DNA of 64,000 nt, from positions 1,922,001 to 1,986,000 of the forward strand of contig OZ244581.1 in assembly GCA_965217935.1 (NCBI GenBank), read 5' to 3'. The translations under genes and the position numbers were made by a program. Shown here piece by piece: positions 1-9,173 of this stretch. Origin of the DNA: JBBROS01 sp965217935. GTDB taxonomy: Bacteria > Pseudomonadota > Alphaproteobacteria > Acetobacterales > Acetobacteraceae. The notes beneath the pieces were generated by a model. That model did not search any database. It was not told where the DNA came from and saw nothing but the letters and a program-made list of their open reading frames with translations. Within the stretch, counting starts at the first letter, position 1. Every line of letters starts with the position of its first letter.

Positions 1-441
1 GACGAGCGGGTTGGGGAAGTCGGCGCATCCGGGGAAACTGATCTCGTTCTCGCCGCGGCGCTGGACGTTGAGCTGGTCGGGGGAGTCGCAGCCGAAACCG
101 GTTTGCTGGGGGATGCCGGGGGTCAGCAGCGAGCCGGGCCTGGCGGCGCTGGCGAAGCGTAACTCGGCGCCTTTGGGGGTGGTGCGGACGGTTTCGATGA
201 CGCGCTGGTCGAGCGTCTGGTCGAACAGGGTGGCGCGCAGGACGAGGTCGCGGGTGAAGATGACGACGGGCTGGGAGAAGCAGGCCTCGCGGGTCATGTT
301 CTCGGGGGCGGGAAAGATGCCGCCGGTCCAGGTGCCGAACAGCCAGGCGTGAGGGGGCTGCTTCGGTTGCGCGGCGGCGGGCGGGCGGGGAGCGGCTGCG
401 CCGAGCAGGACGGCGGCGAGCAGAAAGGCGGTTCGGCGCAT
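1..441 (-). CDS. Conserved hypothetical secreted protein, 3' end outside the window
   Basis: An open minus-strand frame runs from an ATG at 441 to the left edge, 147 codons with no stop, so the C-terminus is missing. The N-terminus is a signal peptide: two arginines, a hydrophobic run FLLAAVLLGAAA, then AAAQP as a likely cleavage region. The mature part starts with an aromatic segment (HAWLFGTWTGGIFP) and has two cysteines in the visible portion, so it is probably periplasmic. I do not recognise the family. The strand is chosen because this frame carries a clean signal peptide while the plus-strand frames here are low-complexity. The gene is divergent from the DedA-type gene. Confidence 0.6.
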   Translation of the reverse strand, partial: MRRTAFLLAAVLLGAAAPRPPAAAQPKQPPHAWLFGTWTGGIFPAPENMTREACFSQPVVIFTRDLVLRATLFDQTLDQRVIETVRTTPKGAELRFASAARPGSLLTPGIPQQTGFGCDSPDQLNVQRRGENEISFPGCADFPNPLV

Positions 442-561
442 CGGTGATCCTGTCTTGAATGCGCTTGACCATAGACGCGGCGGCGCGGCGGCGGAAGCGG
501 CGCAGTTGAATGCCGCGCCCGCGCGTGGCATGGGCGGCACAGCAGCCGAGGTTGTTACAAC

Positions 562-1140
562 ATGCTTAACAAATTTTATCAGCGCGTGCTTGCCTTGGCG
601 GCCAGCCCGCAAGCGCCCTGGTGGCTGGCGGCGGTCAGCTTCGCCGAGAGCAGCTTCTTCCCGATCCCGCCGGACGTGTTGCTGATCCCGATGGTGCTGG
701 CGCGCCCGGAGCGGGCCTGGCGGCTGGCGCTGATCTGCACGGTGTCCAGCGTGCTCGGGGGGCTGCTCGGGTATTACATCGGTTACGCGCTGTATGATCA
801 AGTGGCTTTGCCCCTGATCCGGTTCTACCACTACGAGGACGCGGCAGCGGCGTTCGTCGAGCGGTTCCGGGAATGGGGGCTTTGGGTCATCCTGATCAAA
901 GGAATGACGCCTATTCCTTACAAAATTGTTACGATCACGTCGGGGCTGGCGCATTTCGACCTGGCGGTGTTCATGCTGGCGAGCCTTGCCACGCGGGGGG
1001 CGCGGTTCTTCCTGGTGGCGGCGCTGCTGCGGCGGTTCGGCGAGCCGGTGCGGGATTGGGTGGAGAAGCGGCTGACGCTGGTGACGACGATGGTGGCGCT
1101 GAGCATCGTGGGGGGGTTCGTGGCGCTGAAGTATCTGTAG
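562..1140 (+). CDS. DedA/YqaA-type integral membrane protein (VTT domain)
   Basis: The 192-residue product has four to five hydrophobic segments. Near residues 25-45 it carries the family signature of an acidic residue followed by FFPIPPDVLL. GGLLGYYIGY lies near residue 70 and the conserved G-x-TPIPYK-x-x-T-x-x-SG motif near residues 112-126. DedA-family proteins sit in the inner membrane and have been linked to lipid scrambling and membrane homeostasis; the substrate here cannot be told. The length fits the short YqaA branch. It ends 47 bases before the convergent rodA stop. Confidence 0.85.
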   Translation: MLNKFYQRVLALAASPQAPWWLAAVSFAESSFFPIPPDVLLIPMVLARPERAWRLALICTVSSVLGGLLGYYIGYALYDQVALPLIRFYHYEDAAAAFVERFREWGLWVILIKGMTPIPYKIVTITSGLAHFDLAVFMLASLATRGARFFLVAALLRRFGEPVRDWVEKRLTLVTTMVALSIVGGFVALKYL

Positions 1141-1186
1141 GGGGCTTCGGATGCGGGCCATCGTCACGCGGTCGAGCGCCCAAGCC

Positions 1187-2335
1187 TTATTCGTCCTCGC
1201 CGTCGCCGAACGTCGCGTCGCGATGGACATGCACGGACATCAGCAGCCCGAACCCGAACATGACGGTCAGCATCGCCGACCCGCCGTGGGACACCAGCGG
1301 GAGCGGGACGCCGCCGACCGGGATCGCGCCCATCACCATAGCCACGTTGACGAACACGTACATGAAGAAGTTGGTGGCGATGCCGAGCGCGAGCAGCCGG
1401 CCATAGCGGTTGCGGCAGCGGAGCGCGATGGCGACGCCGCCAAGCACGATCAGGCCCAGCAGCGCCAGCACGGACACGGCGCCCGCGAGGCCGAACTCCT
1501 CGCCGATCATGGTGAAGATGAAATCCGTCTGCTTTTCCGGCAGGAAGTTGAGGTGGCCTTGCGTGCCCTGCAGGAACCCCTTGCCCCAGAAGCCGCCCGA
1601 GCCGAGCGCGATCTTGGACTGGATGATGTTGTAGCCGGCGCCCAGCGGGTCGGAATCCGGGTTGAGGAAGGTGGTGATGCGCCGCCGCTGATAGCCGTGC
1701 ATATGGCTGAAGGCGAATTGGGCGGCGAACGGGACCGGGGCGGCAACGAGCGCCAGCACCCACCAGCGCAAGCCCGCCGCCAGGACGACCGCGCCGCCGA
1801 CGACGGCGGTGATGACCGCGGTGCCGAGGTTCGGCTCCTTCAGGATCAGGCCGACCGGCAGCAGGATCATCAGCGCCGGCGGGACGAGGAACAGCGGGTT
1901 GCCCATCCGCTCCCAGCTCGCCTTGTGGAACCAGGCCGCAAGCGCCATTGCCAGGCCGACCTTGGCCAGCTCGCTCGGCTGCATCTGCAGGCCGCCGAGA
2001 TCGATCCAGCGCTGCGCCCCCTTGCCGACATGGCCCATGCGCAGCACGAGCGCCAGGAGCGCGACGGACAGCCCGTAGACGGCGTAGGACGCCTTCTCGA
2101 CCCAGCGGATGTCGACCATCGCGATGCAGAGCATGAGGCCGAGGCCGAAGCCGAAGCGGACGATGTGGCGCGTCGCGTAAGGCTCGGCGCTGCCGCCCGC
2201 CGCGGAGTAGAGCGCGGCGAAGCCGACCCCGGCCAGCAAGCAGAGCAGCGCCACGTAGGACCAGCTGACGCGGCGCGCCTTGCGGGCGATGCCGAACGAC
2301 GGCTCGGGCCGGATCAGGCGCTTGGCGGCGATCAC
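1187..2335 (-). CDS. rodA: Peptidoglycan glycosyltransferase RodA (SEDS family)
   Basis: The 382-residue multi-pass protein is the elongasome SEDS glycan-strand polymerase that works with PBP2. About ten hydrophobic segments are visible. Conserved SEDS stretches are QPSELAKVGLAMAL near residue 118, GEEFGLAGA near 270, and PVGGVPLPLVSHGGSAML near 345. The start is a GTG whose last two bases and following A form the mrdA stop (GTGA), so translation is probably coupled. It is the last gene of mreB-mreC-mreD-mrdA-rodA. Confidence 0.95.
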   Translation of the reverse strand: MIAAKRLIRPEPSFGIARKARRVSWSYVALLCLLAGVGFAALYSAAGGSAEPYATRHIVRFGFGLGLMLCIAMVDIRWVEKASYAVYGLSVALLALVLRMGHVGKGAQRWIDLGGLQMQPSELAKVGLAMALAAWFHKASWERMGNPLFLVPPALMILLPVGLILKEPNLGTAVITAVVGGAVVLAAGLRWWVLALVAAPVPFAAQFAFSHMHGYQRRRITTFLNPDSDPLGAGYNIIQSKIALGSGGFWGKGFLQGTQGHLNFLPEKQTDFIFTMIGEEFGLAGAVSVLALLGLIVLGGVAIALRCRNRYGRLLALGIATNFFMYVFVNVAMVMGAIPVGGVPLPLVSHGGSAMLTVMFGFGLLMSVHVHRDATFGDGEDE

Positions 2336-4194
2336 GTCCGCTCCGCCACGCGCTGGCCAGCCGGCCGGGCGGCCGGGTCGCGGGCCAGCGCGTCGGCCAT
2401 GATGTCCCGCGCCAGGGGCGCCGCCGCCGCCGCCCCGGCGTTGCCGTGCTCCACGACCACGGCCACGGCGTAGCGCGGCGCGTCGAACGGGGCGTAGCAC
2501 ACGAACAGCGCGTGCGGGCGCAACTCCCAAGGCAGGCGCTCGGACTTGAATCCGCGTTCGCGCTGCTCGCGGCTGACGCGGCGGACCTGGGTCGATCCGG
2601 TCTTGCCGGCCAGTTGCACGCCCGCGAGCGGCAGGCGCGCGACCGGGGCCGTGCCGCCCGCCTCGTTGACCACCGCCCACATCCCATCGCGCGCGATCTG
2701 CAGTATGGCCTCCGGGACCGCGAGCGCCGGCCAATCCTCGGCATGAGCGCCTGGCTGCGCCACCTGGCCCAGGGTCCGCGTCAGATGCGGCTCGACCGCC
2801 CGGCCGGTGGCCAGCCGCGCCGTGTAGGTTGCGAGCGCCAGCGGCGTGGTTTGGATGTAGCCCTGGCCGATGCCGCAGGAGATCGTGTCGCCCAGGTTCC
2901 ACGCATGCCCGCCCCGCTGCCGCCAGGCTTTCGTCGGCATCAGGCCGGTGCGCGCGCCCGGCAGCTCGATGCCGAGGTCGACGCCGAAGCCGAACCGGTT
3001 CGCGGCGGCGGCGATGCGGTCGATGCCGGTGCGCCGCGCCGTCTCGTAGAAGAACACGTCGCAACTGTGCTTCAGCGCGTTCCGCACATCGAGCGCGCCG
3101 TGCCCGCCCTTGCGCCAGCAATGGAAGCGCGTGTCGCCGATATCGAGGTAGCCCGGGCAGACGATCCTGTCGCGCGGCGTGATGGTCCGGGCCTCCAGCC
3201 CTGCCGCGGCCACGGCCATCTTGAAGGTGCTGCCGGGCGCGTAGAGGCCGGCCACCGCCTTGTTGATCAAGGGCGCGCGCCGGTCCGCCATCCACTCCGC
3301 CCATTGCGCGTGGCTGACGCCGGTGCTGAACAGGCTCGGATCGAAGCTCGGCGTGGTGGTCATGGCCAGGACCTCGCCGTTGCGCGCGTCGAGCACGACC
3401 GCCGAGGCGCTCTCGTCCCCGAGCCGCGCGATCGCCGCCTGCTGCAGCCCGGCGTCGATGGTCAGGCCCACGTCCTGGCCCGGCGTGCCGTCCTGGCGGC
3501 CGATCTCGCGGATAATGCGGCCGACGGCGTTCACCTCCATCTCCACCACGCCGGCCTTGCCCCGCAGCGCCTCATCCTGCGCCCGCTCCATGCCGGAGCG
3601 GCCGATGCGGATGCCGGGCAGGGCCATCATCGGGTCGTCGTCGGCGTCCTCCTCGTTCGGGGGGGCGACGTAGCCGACCAAATGCGCGAGAGCCGGGCCT
3701 TGGGAGTAGACCCGCGTGCTGCCGGCGTCGATGACGATGCCGGGCAGGTCGGGGGCGTTGGCCTCGATGCGGGCCATCTCCTCCCAGGCGAGGTCGTCGC
3801 GCACCGCGACGGGGGTGAAGCGGCGGTGCCGGCGCAGGTCGCGCAGGATGCGGGCGCGCTCGTGCTCGGCCAGGGGGATGAGCCGGGCGAAGGCGTCGAG
3901 CGTGGCGTCGATGTCGTCGGCCTGCTCGGCGACGAGCTGCGCGCTCCAGTTGAGCTGGTTGCCGGCGATCACCAGGCCGGTCCGGTCGAGGATGCGTCCG
4001 CGCGAGGGCGCCGCTAGCCGGGCGCTGATGCGGTTGCTCTCGGCCAATGTGGCATAGCGCTCGCCGTCGATCACCTGCACCTGGTAGAGCTTTGCGCCCA
4101 GAAGGCCCAGAACGGCAAGCTGTCCGCCGCCCAGCAGGAGGGCGCGCCGGGTGAAGACGGCGTGCCGCTTGTCCGGTTTCCTGGACGGGGTCAT
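2332..4194 (-). CDS. mrdA: Penicillin-binding protein 2 (peptidoglycan D,D-transpeptidase)
   Basis: The 620-residue protein cross-links peptidoglycan during lateral wall growth. It has a short cytoplasmic N-terminus, one membrane anchor (about residues 17-37), a dimerisation domain starting at SRGRILDRTG, and a C-terminal transpeptidase domain. The three active-site motifs are present: SxxK in PGSTFK (near residue 325), SxD in HSCDVFFY, and KTG in AGKTGST. The chosen ATG overlaps the mreD stop as ATGA at 4191-4194. The frame stays open upstream, but that part lies inside mreD and is not used. Confidence 0.95.
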   Translation of the reverse strand: MTPSRKPDKRHAVFTRRALLLGGGQLAVLGLLGAKLYQVQVIDGERYATLAESNRISARLAAPSRGRILDRTGLVIAGNQLNWSAQLVAEQADDIDATLDAFARLIPLAEHERARILRDLRRHRRFTPVAVRDDLAWEEMARIEANAPDLPGIVIDAGSTRVYSQGPALAHLVGYVAPPNEEDADDDPMMALPGIRIGRSGMERAQDEALRGKAGVVEMEVNAVGRIIREIGRQDGTPGQDVGLTIDAGLQQAAIARLGDESASAVVLDARNGEVLAMTTTPSFDPSLFSTGVSHAQWAEWMADRRAPLINKAVAGLYAPGSTFKMAVAAAGLEARTITPRDRIVCPGYLDIGDTRFHCWRKGGHGALDVRNALKHSCDVFFYETARRTGIDRIAAAANRFGFGVDLGIELPGARTGLMPTKAWRQRGGHAWNLGDTISCGIGQGYIQTTPLALATYTARLATGRAVEPHLTRTLGQVAQPGAHAEDWPALAVPEAILQIARDGMWAVVNEAGGTAPVARLPLAGVQLAGKTGSTQVRRVSREQRERGFKSERLPWELRPHALFVCYAPFDAPRYAVAVVVEHGNAGAAAAAPLARDIMADALARDPAARPAGQRVAERT

Positions 4195-4736
4195 GCGCGG
4201 CCCGGGTCGGCCGGGCCGCGGTGCGCCGCGGCGAGCAGGACGGCGAGCATCGGGTAGAGCCCGGCCGCCAGGCTGAACTGGAACAGCGCCGGCGGCAGGG
4301 GCAGCAGCCGCAGCATGAGCACGCTGCTCAGCAGCCACGCGAGCGACGCGGCCACGGCGGCGACGGGCACGAAGGCCAGCCACACGGTCATGAAGCCTTT
4401 CGACGCCAGCTCACGCCGCCGCGCCGCCCAGCCGTGCGCGAGCAGCAGGATGAAGGCCGAAACCCCGAGCGGCGCGAGACCGGCCAGGTCGGACAGCAGG
4501 CCAAGGGCGAAGACGGCCGGCGGGGTCATGCTGGCGGGACGGAGCAGCGACCAGAAGAAGACGCAGGCCAGAGCCGCCGCCGGCTCCAGTTGCGCCTGGC
4601 CCGGCAGGCGCAAGGGCGCGGCGAGAAGCAGGATCAGCAACGCCGTCGAGGCTGCCGGCATCATGGTCCGGCTGGCGACGTCCAGCCGGCGCCAGGCGGT
4701 GGGCCTGGGACGGATGCCGGGCAGCTTGTCGGTCAT
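4191..4736 (-). CDS. mreD: Rod shape-determining protein MreD
   Basis: The 181-residue inner-membrane protein has about five hydrophobic helices and few charged residues outside the N-terminus, as expected for MreD. The sequence alone is weakly diagnostic, because MreD is poorly conserved. Identity rests on length, topology and exact placement between mreC and mrdA, with 4-base overlaps at both ends (4733-4736 and 4191-4194). Confidence 0.9.
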   Translation of the reverse strand: MTDKLPGIRPRPTAWRRLDVASRTMMPAASTALLILLLAAPLRLPGQAQLEPAAALACVFFWSLLRPASMTPPAVFALGLLSDLAGLAPLGVSAFILLLAHGWAARRRELASKGFMTVWLAFVPVAAVAASLAWLLSSVLMLRLLPLPPALFQFSLAAGLYPMLAVLLAAAHRGPADPGRA

Positions 4737-5620
4737 CGGCGGCGCTCGGCGACGTTGCGGGCACGGGGGCGGTCGCGGGCGGGACCGTCCGCGCCGTCAG
4801 GGGGAATCGGTTGCAGGCCGTAATCGAAGATCCGCAACACGTCCAACCGGTCGAGCTGGGCGGCAAGCTCGACCTCCGGCACGCGGGCCGCGTCGTAACG
4901 GACGGCGCCCACGGGCAGCCCGGCGGGGAAGGCGCCCGCCTCGGCCGAGGTGGTCACGCGCTCGCCTTCCACCGGGGCGGCGCCTTGCGGCCAGTAGATC
5001 AGCCTCGGGCGCGGGCCGTTGTCGCCGACCAGGAGCGCGCGCGCGCGATTGTTGCCGAGGATCACCGGGATGCGGCTGTTGATGTCCGTCAGCAGCAGGA
5101 CGCGGGCGCTGCGCGCCCCGGCTTCGGTGACCCGGCCCGCCAGCCCGGCGCCATCGAGCGCGATCCCGCCCTTGCCGACGCCCTGGTTCAGGCCGGCCGA
5201 GACCAGCACGGCCCGGGCATAGACGCCGCCCGCATCGGCGGCGACGGGGACGGTGACGAAGCTGGGCGCCGGGTCGGGGACGTAGTTCAGGGCCGCCTTT
5301 AGGCGCGCGTTCTCGGCATCGAGCGCCAGCGCCGCCTCTTGCCAGTGACGCAGGCGTTCGTTCTCGGCGGCGAGGCGGAGGTTCTCGGCATGGAGGCCGA
5401 ACGCCATGCCCGCTTGCCTGGCGGCGTCGCGCAGCTCGGCGGCCGGCCTGCCGACGGCCGCGAACAATGGGGTGAACGCATCCGCGAAGGCCATCCGCGC
5501 CCGCGCCGCGAGGCTTGCATCGGCTCGGGCGAGCAGCATCAGGCCGATGGCAAGCGCGGCCAGCAGCGGCAGCGTGAGCTTGCCCAGCGCCTGGCGGAAC
5601 GGGATCGAGAAGCGGATCAC
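4733..5620 (-). CDS. mreC: Rod shape-determining protein MreC
   Basis: The 295-residue periplasmic scaffold of the elongasome has one N-terminal membrane helix (about residues 14-32). A heptad-like region rich in Glu, Arg and Leu (about 65-115, NLRLAAENERLRHWQEAAL) should form the dimerising coiled coil, and a beta-rich C-terminal domain follows (ILGNNRARALLVGDN, SAEAGAFPAGLPVG). The last about 25 residues are a charged Arg/Asp-rich tail. It begins 15 bases after mreB. Confidence 0.93.
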   Translation of the reverse strand: MIRFSIPFRQALGKLTLPLLAALAIGLMLLARADASLAARARMAFADAFTPLFAAVGRPAAELRDAARQAGMAFGLHAENLRLAAENERLRHWQEAALALDAENARLKAALNYVPDPAPSFVTVPVAADAGGVYARAVLVSAGLNQGVGKGGIALDGAGLAGRVTEAGARSARVLLLTDINSRIPVILGNNRARALLVGDNGPRPRLIYWPQGAAPVEGERVTTSAEAGAFPAGLPVGAVRYDAARVPEVELAAQLDRLDVLRIFDYGLQPIPPDGADGPARDRPRARNVAERRR

Positions 5621-5635
5621 GCCGGGAACGCCCGC

Positions 5636-6679
5636 TCAATACATGGACGTGAGGACGTTTCGGAGACGCTTCATGTCCTCGAGCGCCCGCCCGGTCCCGA
5701 GCGCCACGCAGCTCAGCGGGTTCTCGCCGATCACAACGGGCAGCCCGGTGGTCTGGCGCAACACCTGGTCGAGCCGGTGCAGCAGGGAGCCGCCGCCGGT
5801 CAGCACGATGCCTTTGTCGACGATATCGGCGGCAAGCTCGGGCGGCGTGTTCTCGAGCGCCACCTTGACCGCCTCGACGATGGCCGACACCGGTTCATAC
5901 AGGCTTTCCGCGATCTGCCGCTGGCTGACCACGATCTCGCGCGGCACCCCGTTCATCAGGTCGCGGCCCTTCACGTCGCGATACGGGCCGTCCTCGCCGT
6001 CGTCCGATGCCATCGCGGCGCCGATATCCAGCTTGATCCGCTCGGCCGAGCTCTCGCCGATCAGCAGGTTATGGCTGCGGCGGACGTAGCTGATGATCGC
6101 CTCGTCCATCTTGTCTCCGCCCACGCGCACGCTGCGGGCATAGACGATGCCGCCGAGGCTGATCACCGCCACCTCGGTGGTGCCGCCGCCCACGTCGACG
6201 ATCATGCTGCCCGAAGGCTCCGTCACCGGCAGCCCGGCGCCGATGGCCGCCGCCATCGGCTCCTCGATCAGCAACACCTTGCGTGCCCCCGCGCTCTCCG
6301 CGCTCTCCTGGATGGCGCGGCGCTCGACGGCGGTGCTGCCGCTCGGCACGCAGACGATGATCAGCGGGCTCGCGAAGCCGCGGCGGTTGTGCACCTTGCG
6401 GATGAAGTGCTTGATCATCTCCTCCGCCACCTCGAAATCGGCGATGACGCCGTCGCGCAGCGGACGGATGGCGGCGATGTTGGCGGGCGTGCGGCCGAGC
6501 ATCTGCTTGGCCTCCTCGCCCACGGCCAGGACCTGCTTCTTGCCCCGGACATCGGCGATGGCGACGACGCTCGGCTCGGCCAGCACGATGCCGCGGCCTT
6601 TCACGTAGACCAGGGTGTTTGCGGTCCCGAGGTCGATCGCCATATCGGCGGACATGAACCCCAGCAGACGTCCGAACAT
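5636..6679 (-). CDS. mreB: Actin-like cell-shape protein MreB
   Basis: The 347-residue actin homologue polymerises under the membrane and positions the wall elongation machinery. It has a short amphipathic N-terminus (MFGRLLGFM), the phosphate-1 motif AIDLGTANTLVY near residues 14-25, the phosphate-2 motif VDVGGGTTEVAV near 163, and the adenosine motif GIVLTGGGSLL near 295. It is the first gene of the operon; the promoter must lie in the divergent interval 6680-6893. Confidence 0.97.
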   Translation of the reverse strand: MFGRLLGFMSADMAIDLGTANTLVYVKGRGIVLAEPSVVAIADVRGKKQVLAVGEEAKQMLGRTPANIAAIRPLRDGVIADFEVAEEMIKHFIRKVHNRRGFASPLIIVCVPSGSTAVERRAIQESAESAGARKVLLIEEPMAAAIGAGLPVTEPSGSMIVDVGGGTTEVAVISLGGIVYARSVRVGGDKMDEAIISYVRRSHNLLIGESSAERIKLDIGAAMASDDGEDGPYRDVKGRDLMNGVPREIVVSQRQIAESLYEPVSAIVEAVKVALENTPPELAADIVDKGIVLTGGGSLLHRLDQVLRQTTGLPVVIGENPLSCVALGTGRALEDMKRLRNVLTSMY

Positions 6680-6893
6680 TTTTGCTGTCCTATCAAGGCA
6701 ATCGGAGATGGGCCTGCGCGAAGGCTTGGATTAGAGAGGCGGCCATCCTCCGGCAAGGCTGGCGTGGCGCCGGCGCCGGCGTTCGGGAAGCGTTCACATT
6801 CGCGTCAGTTGCAGTCTGGCCGCAGCGTTGCCATCGATCAGTCACCATCTTAGTGTTCATCATGAATTAAGGTGTGTAGAGGAGGATTGGGAT

Positions 6894-7112
6894 ATGAAAA
6901 TGTTAAGAACAGTCTTCATTCTGGCCGGTCTTGTTTCGCTCGTTGCGGCTTGTGGCAGAGAGCCTGGCACCCGGGCGGTCACGGGCGGCCTGCTCGGGGC
7001 CGGAGGCGGCGCCGCGGTCGGAGCCGCAACGGGCGGGAATGCAGGGACCGGCGCCCTGATCGGCGGCGGCGTGGGCGCCATCGGCGGCGCCGTGACGGCC
7101 CCGAGGCGATAG
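6894..7112 (+). CDS. Small glycine-zipper lipoprotein
   Basis: The 72-residue product begins with a lipoprotein signal peptide ending in a lipobox (LVAAC, Cys 18 lipidated). A glycine-zipper region follows, with regularly spaced glycines (GGLLGAGGGAAVGAATGG and GGGVGAIGGAV), resembling OsmB or SmpA-type glycine-zipper proteins. A strong ribosome site, AGAGGAGG at 6878-6885, decides the ATG at 6894. It is probably envelope-associated. The next gene is a longer relative, and the pair may be co-transcribed. Confidence 0.75.
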   Translation: MKMLRTVFILAGLVSLVAACGREPGTRAVTGGLLGAGGGAAVGAATGGNAGTGALIGGGVGAIGGAVTAPRR

Positions 7113-7130
7113 GTTTTCAGGAGATAAATA

Positions 7131-7475
7131 ATGTTGCGCAGCAAGGCTTTATTCAGTTTATCGTTGATCGCCGGGCTTGGGCTTACGGCTTGCACGAATC
7201 CTTATGATCCGGGACAGCGGGCCGTGGGCGGCGGCGTTCTCGGCGCCGGCACGGGGGCTGCGATCGGCGCCATCGCCGGCGGCGGACGCGGGGCCGCGAT
7301 CGGCGCGCTGGCCGGCGGCGCCCTGGGCGCCGGAACGGGCGCGGTGACGACGCCCCGCGAGCAGAGGCGTCCGGAATACTATCAACAGCAGCCCGTTTAC
7401 CAGCAGCCGGCGGGCGGTTACTACCCGCAGCCGGCGCCGGGATACTATCAGCAGCGGCCCGCTTACGGATACTGA
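7131..7475 (+). CDS. Glycine-zipper lipoprotein with Tyr/Pro/Gln-rich tail
   Basis: The 114-residue protein has a lipoprotein signal peptide with lipobox LTAC. The middle is a glycine zipper (about residues 32-70, repeats of GxxxGAxxGA type) similar to the gene upstream. The last about 40 residues are repeats built on YYQQ, QQP and GYYPQPAPGYY, a low-complexity tail probably exposed on the envelope. AGGAG lies 8 bases before the ATG. It starts 18 bases after the preceding lipoprotein gene. A duplication followed by gain of a tail is a plausible origin. Confidence 0.75.
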   Translation: MLRSKALFSLSLIAGLGLTACTNPYDPGQRAVGGGVLGAGTGAAIGAIAGGGRGAAIGALAGGALGAGTGAVTTPREQRRPEYYQQQPVYQQPAGGYYPQPAPGYYQQRPAYGY

Positions 7476-7491
7476 CGCGGAGAAGCGTCAG
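7472..7491. terminator. Hairpin between convergent lipoprotein gene and leuA
   Basis: CTGACGC at 7472-7478 and GCGTCAG at 7485-7491 form a perfect 7-bp stem around a 6-base loop, including the lipoprotein gene's stop codon. No T-tract follows on either strand, so a factor-independent terminator is uncertain. Confidence 0.4.
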
Positions 7492-7511
7492 CCCCGTCCG
7501 GGCGCTGGCGC

Positions 7512-9086
7512 TTACGCCGAAAGCGCTTCCGGCTCTGTTCGCGCCCGCTTCACGAGCAGCTTGTTGAGCGCGTGGACGTAGGCGCGGGCGGAGGCCACGA
7601 TGGTATCGGTATCGGCCCCTTGCCCATCGACCATCTTGCCGCCTTCCTCCAGGCGCACCGTCGTTTTGGCCTGCGCGTCCGTCCCTTCCGTCACGGCGCC
7701 CACTGAGAACAGCACGAGCCGAGCCTCATGCGGGAACAAGGCGCGGATCGCCCGGAAAGTCGCATCGACCGGGCCATCCCCGGTCTCCTCCGCCGCCGAG
7801 ACGCGCCCGTCGATCTCAAGCTCCAGCACCGCCCGCGGCGGCGCTTTCGATCCGGCGTGGAGGTCGAGCGAGACGAACCGGATGCGCTCGTTGTCACGCC
7901 CGACGGCGTCGTCCACGAGCGCGCTGATGTCCTCGTCGTAGACGAGCTTCTTGCGGTCGGCCAAATCCTTGAAGCGGCGGAAGGCGTCGTTGAGCTTATT
8001 GTCGCCCACGTCGCCGTAGCCGAGCGCCTTGAGCTTGTCGCGGAACGCCGCGCGTCCGGAGTGCTTGCCCATCACCAGGCTGCTCTTGTTCCAGCCGACG
8101 CTCTCCGGCGTCATGATCTCGTAGGTGGCGGCGTTCTTCAGCACGCCGTCCTGGTGGATGCCGCTCTCATGGGCGAAGGCGTTGCGGCCGACGATGGCCT
8201 TGTTCGGCTGCACGTCGAAGCCGGTGATCGTGGACAGCAGCTTGCTGGTGCGCAGGATGCGGGTGGCCTCGATCGCGTGGCTGAACGGCGCCGCGTCGGG
8301 CCGCGTGCGGATCGCCATCACGATCTCCTCCAGCGCCGCGTTGCCGGCCCGCTCGCCGATGCCGTTGATGGTGCACTCGATCTGCCGCACCCCGGCCCGC
8401 ACGGCCGCCAGGGTGTTGGCGACGGCGAGGCCCAGATCGTTGTGGTTGTGGGTGGAGAGCACGACCGTATCCGCGCCCGGCACCCGTTCACGCAGCATGT
8501 TGAAGATGCGCGCCATGTCCTCCGGCACCGCGTAGCCGACCGTGTCGGGGACGTTGATCGTCGTGGCCCCGGCCTTGATCGCGGCCTCGACGCAGCGGCA
8601 GAGGAAGTCCGGCTCGGTGCGGCTGCCGTCCTCGGCGGACCATTCGACGTCGTCAGCATGCTGACGAGCTAGGGTGACTGAGGCGGCGGTGAGATCGAGC
8701 ACCTGGTCCGGCGCCATGCGCAGCTTGTACTTCATGTGCAGCGGGCTGGTGCTGAGGAAGACGTGGATGCGCTTGCGCTCGGCGGGGCGCAGGGCTTCGG
8801 CGGCGCGGAGGATGTCGGCTTGGCCGGTGCGGGCCAGGCCGCAGATAACCGGGCCTTTCACCTGGACCGCAATGGCCTGGACGCTCTCGAAATCGCCGGT
8901 GGAGGCGATCGGGAACCCGGCCTCCATCACGTCCACGCCGAGTTCGGCCAAGGCTTCGGCCATGCGAATTTTCTCGTCGAGATTCATGGAGAAGCCGGGG
9001 GACTGCTCGCCGTCGCGGAGCGTGGTGTCGAAGATGATGACGCGGTCGTTGGCCATCCGGCCGAAACTGGGGTGGTTGATGGTCAT
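7512..9086 (-). CDS. leuA: 2-isopropylmalate synthase
   Basis: The 524-residue enzyme condenses acetyl-CoA with 2-ketoisovalerate in the first committed step of leucine synthesis. The N-terminal catalytic barrel opens with DTTLRDGEQSPG (about residues 19-30) and contains the metal-ligand motif THNHNDLGLAVANT and the later GIHQDGVLKN. The C-terminal allosteric domain (about 390-510) carries the leucine-binding fold. The ATG at 9086 is preceded by GAGGA 11 bases away; an internal Met 10 residues later is an alternative start. Control by a leader peptide is seen upstream. Confidence 0.97.
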   Translation of the reverse strand: MTINHPSFGRMANDRVIIFDTTLRDGEQSPGFSMNLDEKIRMAEALAELGVDVMEAGFPIASTGDFESVQAIAVQVKGPVICGLARTGQADILRAAEALRPAERKRIHVFLSTSPLHMKYKLRMAPDQVLDLTAASVTLARQHADDVEWSAEDGSRTEPDFLCRCVEAAIKAGATTINVPDTVGYAVPEDMARIFNMLRERVPGADTVVLSTHNHNDLGLAVANTLAAVRAGVRQIECTINGIGERAGNAALEEIVMAIRTRPDAAPFSHAIEATRILRTSKLLSTITGFDVQPNKAIVGRNAFAHESGIHQDGVLKNAATYEIMTPESVGWNKSSLVMGKHSGRAAFRDKLKALGYGDVGDNKLNDAFRRFKDLADRKKLVYDEDISALVDDAVGRDNERIRFVSLDLHAGSKAPPRAVLELEIDGRVSAAEETGDGPVDATFRAIRALFPHEARLVLFSVGAVTEGTDAQAKTTVRLEEGGKMVDGQGADTDTIVASARAYVHALNKLLVKRARTEPEALSA

Positions 9087-9121
9087 GGGGCACGATCCTC
9101 GGCAGAAGTGGAAACGGCGGT

Positions 9122-9173
9122 CTCAGGTTCCCCTGAGCGTAGCCGACCTTCAGCCGGGCGTGGCGCTCAGGGG
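9122..9173 (-). promoter_or_regulatory. Candidate leucine attenuator: two mutually exclusive hairpins
   Basis: In minus-strand RNA order, segment 1 (9173-9164, CCCCTGAGCG) pairs perfectly over 10 bp with segment 2 (9139-9130). Part of segment 2 instead pairs over 6 bp with segment 3 (9127-9122), with a GGAA loop. The leader stop codon is in segment 1. Expected logic: a ribosome finishing the leader blocks segment 1, so 2:3 forms; a ribosome stalled at the Leu codons leaves 1:2 to form. The 2:3 hairpin lacks a good U-tract, so termination might be Rho-assisted or act on translation. Confidence 0.6.

Noticed and set aside
1151..3300. Long open frames on both strands overlapping rodA and mrdA (for example a 440-codon plus-strand frame)
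   Set aside because: They are antisense or out-of-frame shadows of clearly conserved genes, with compositions dominated by Arg, Gly, Ala, His and Gln, caused by high GC content.
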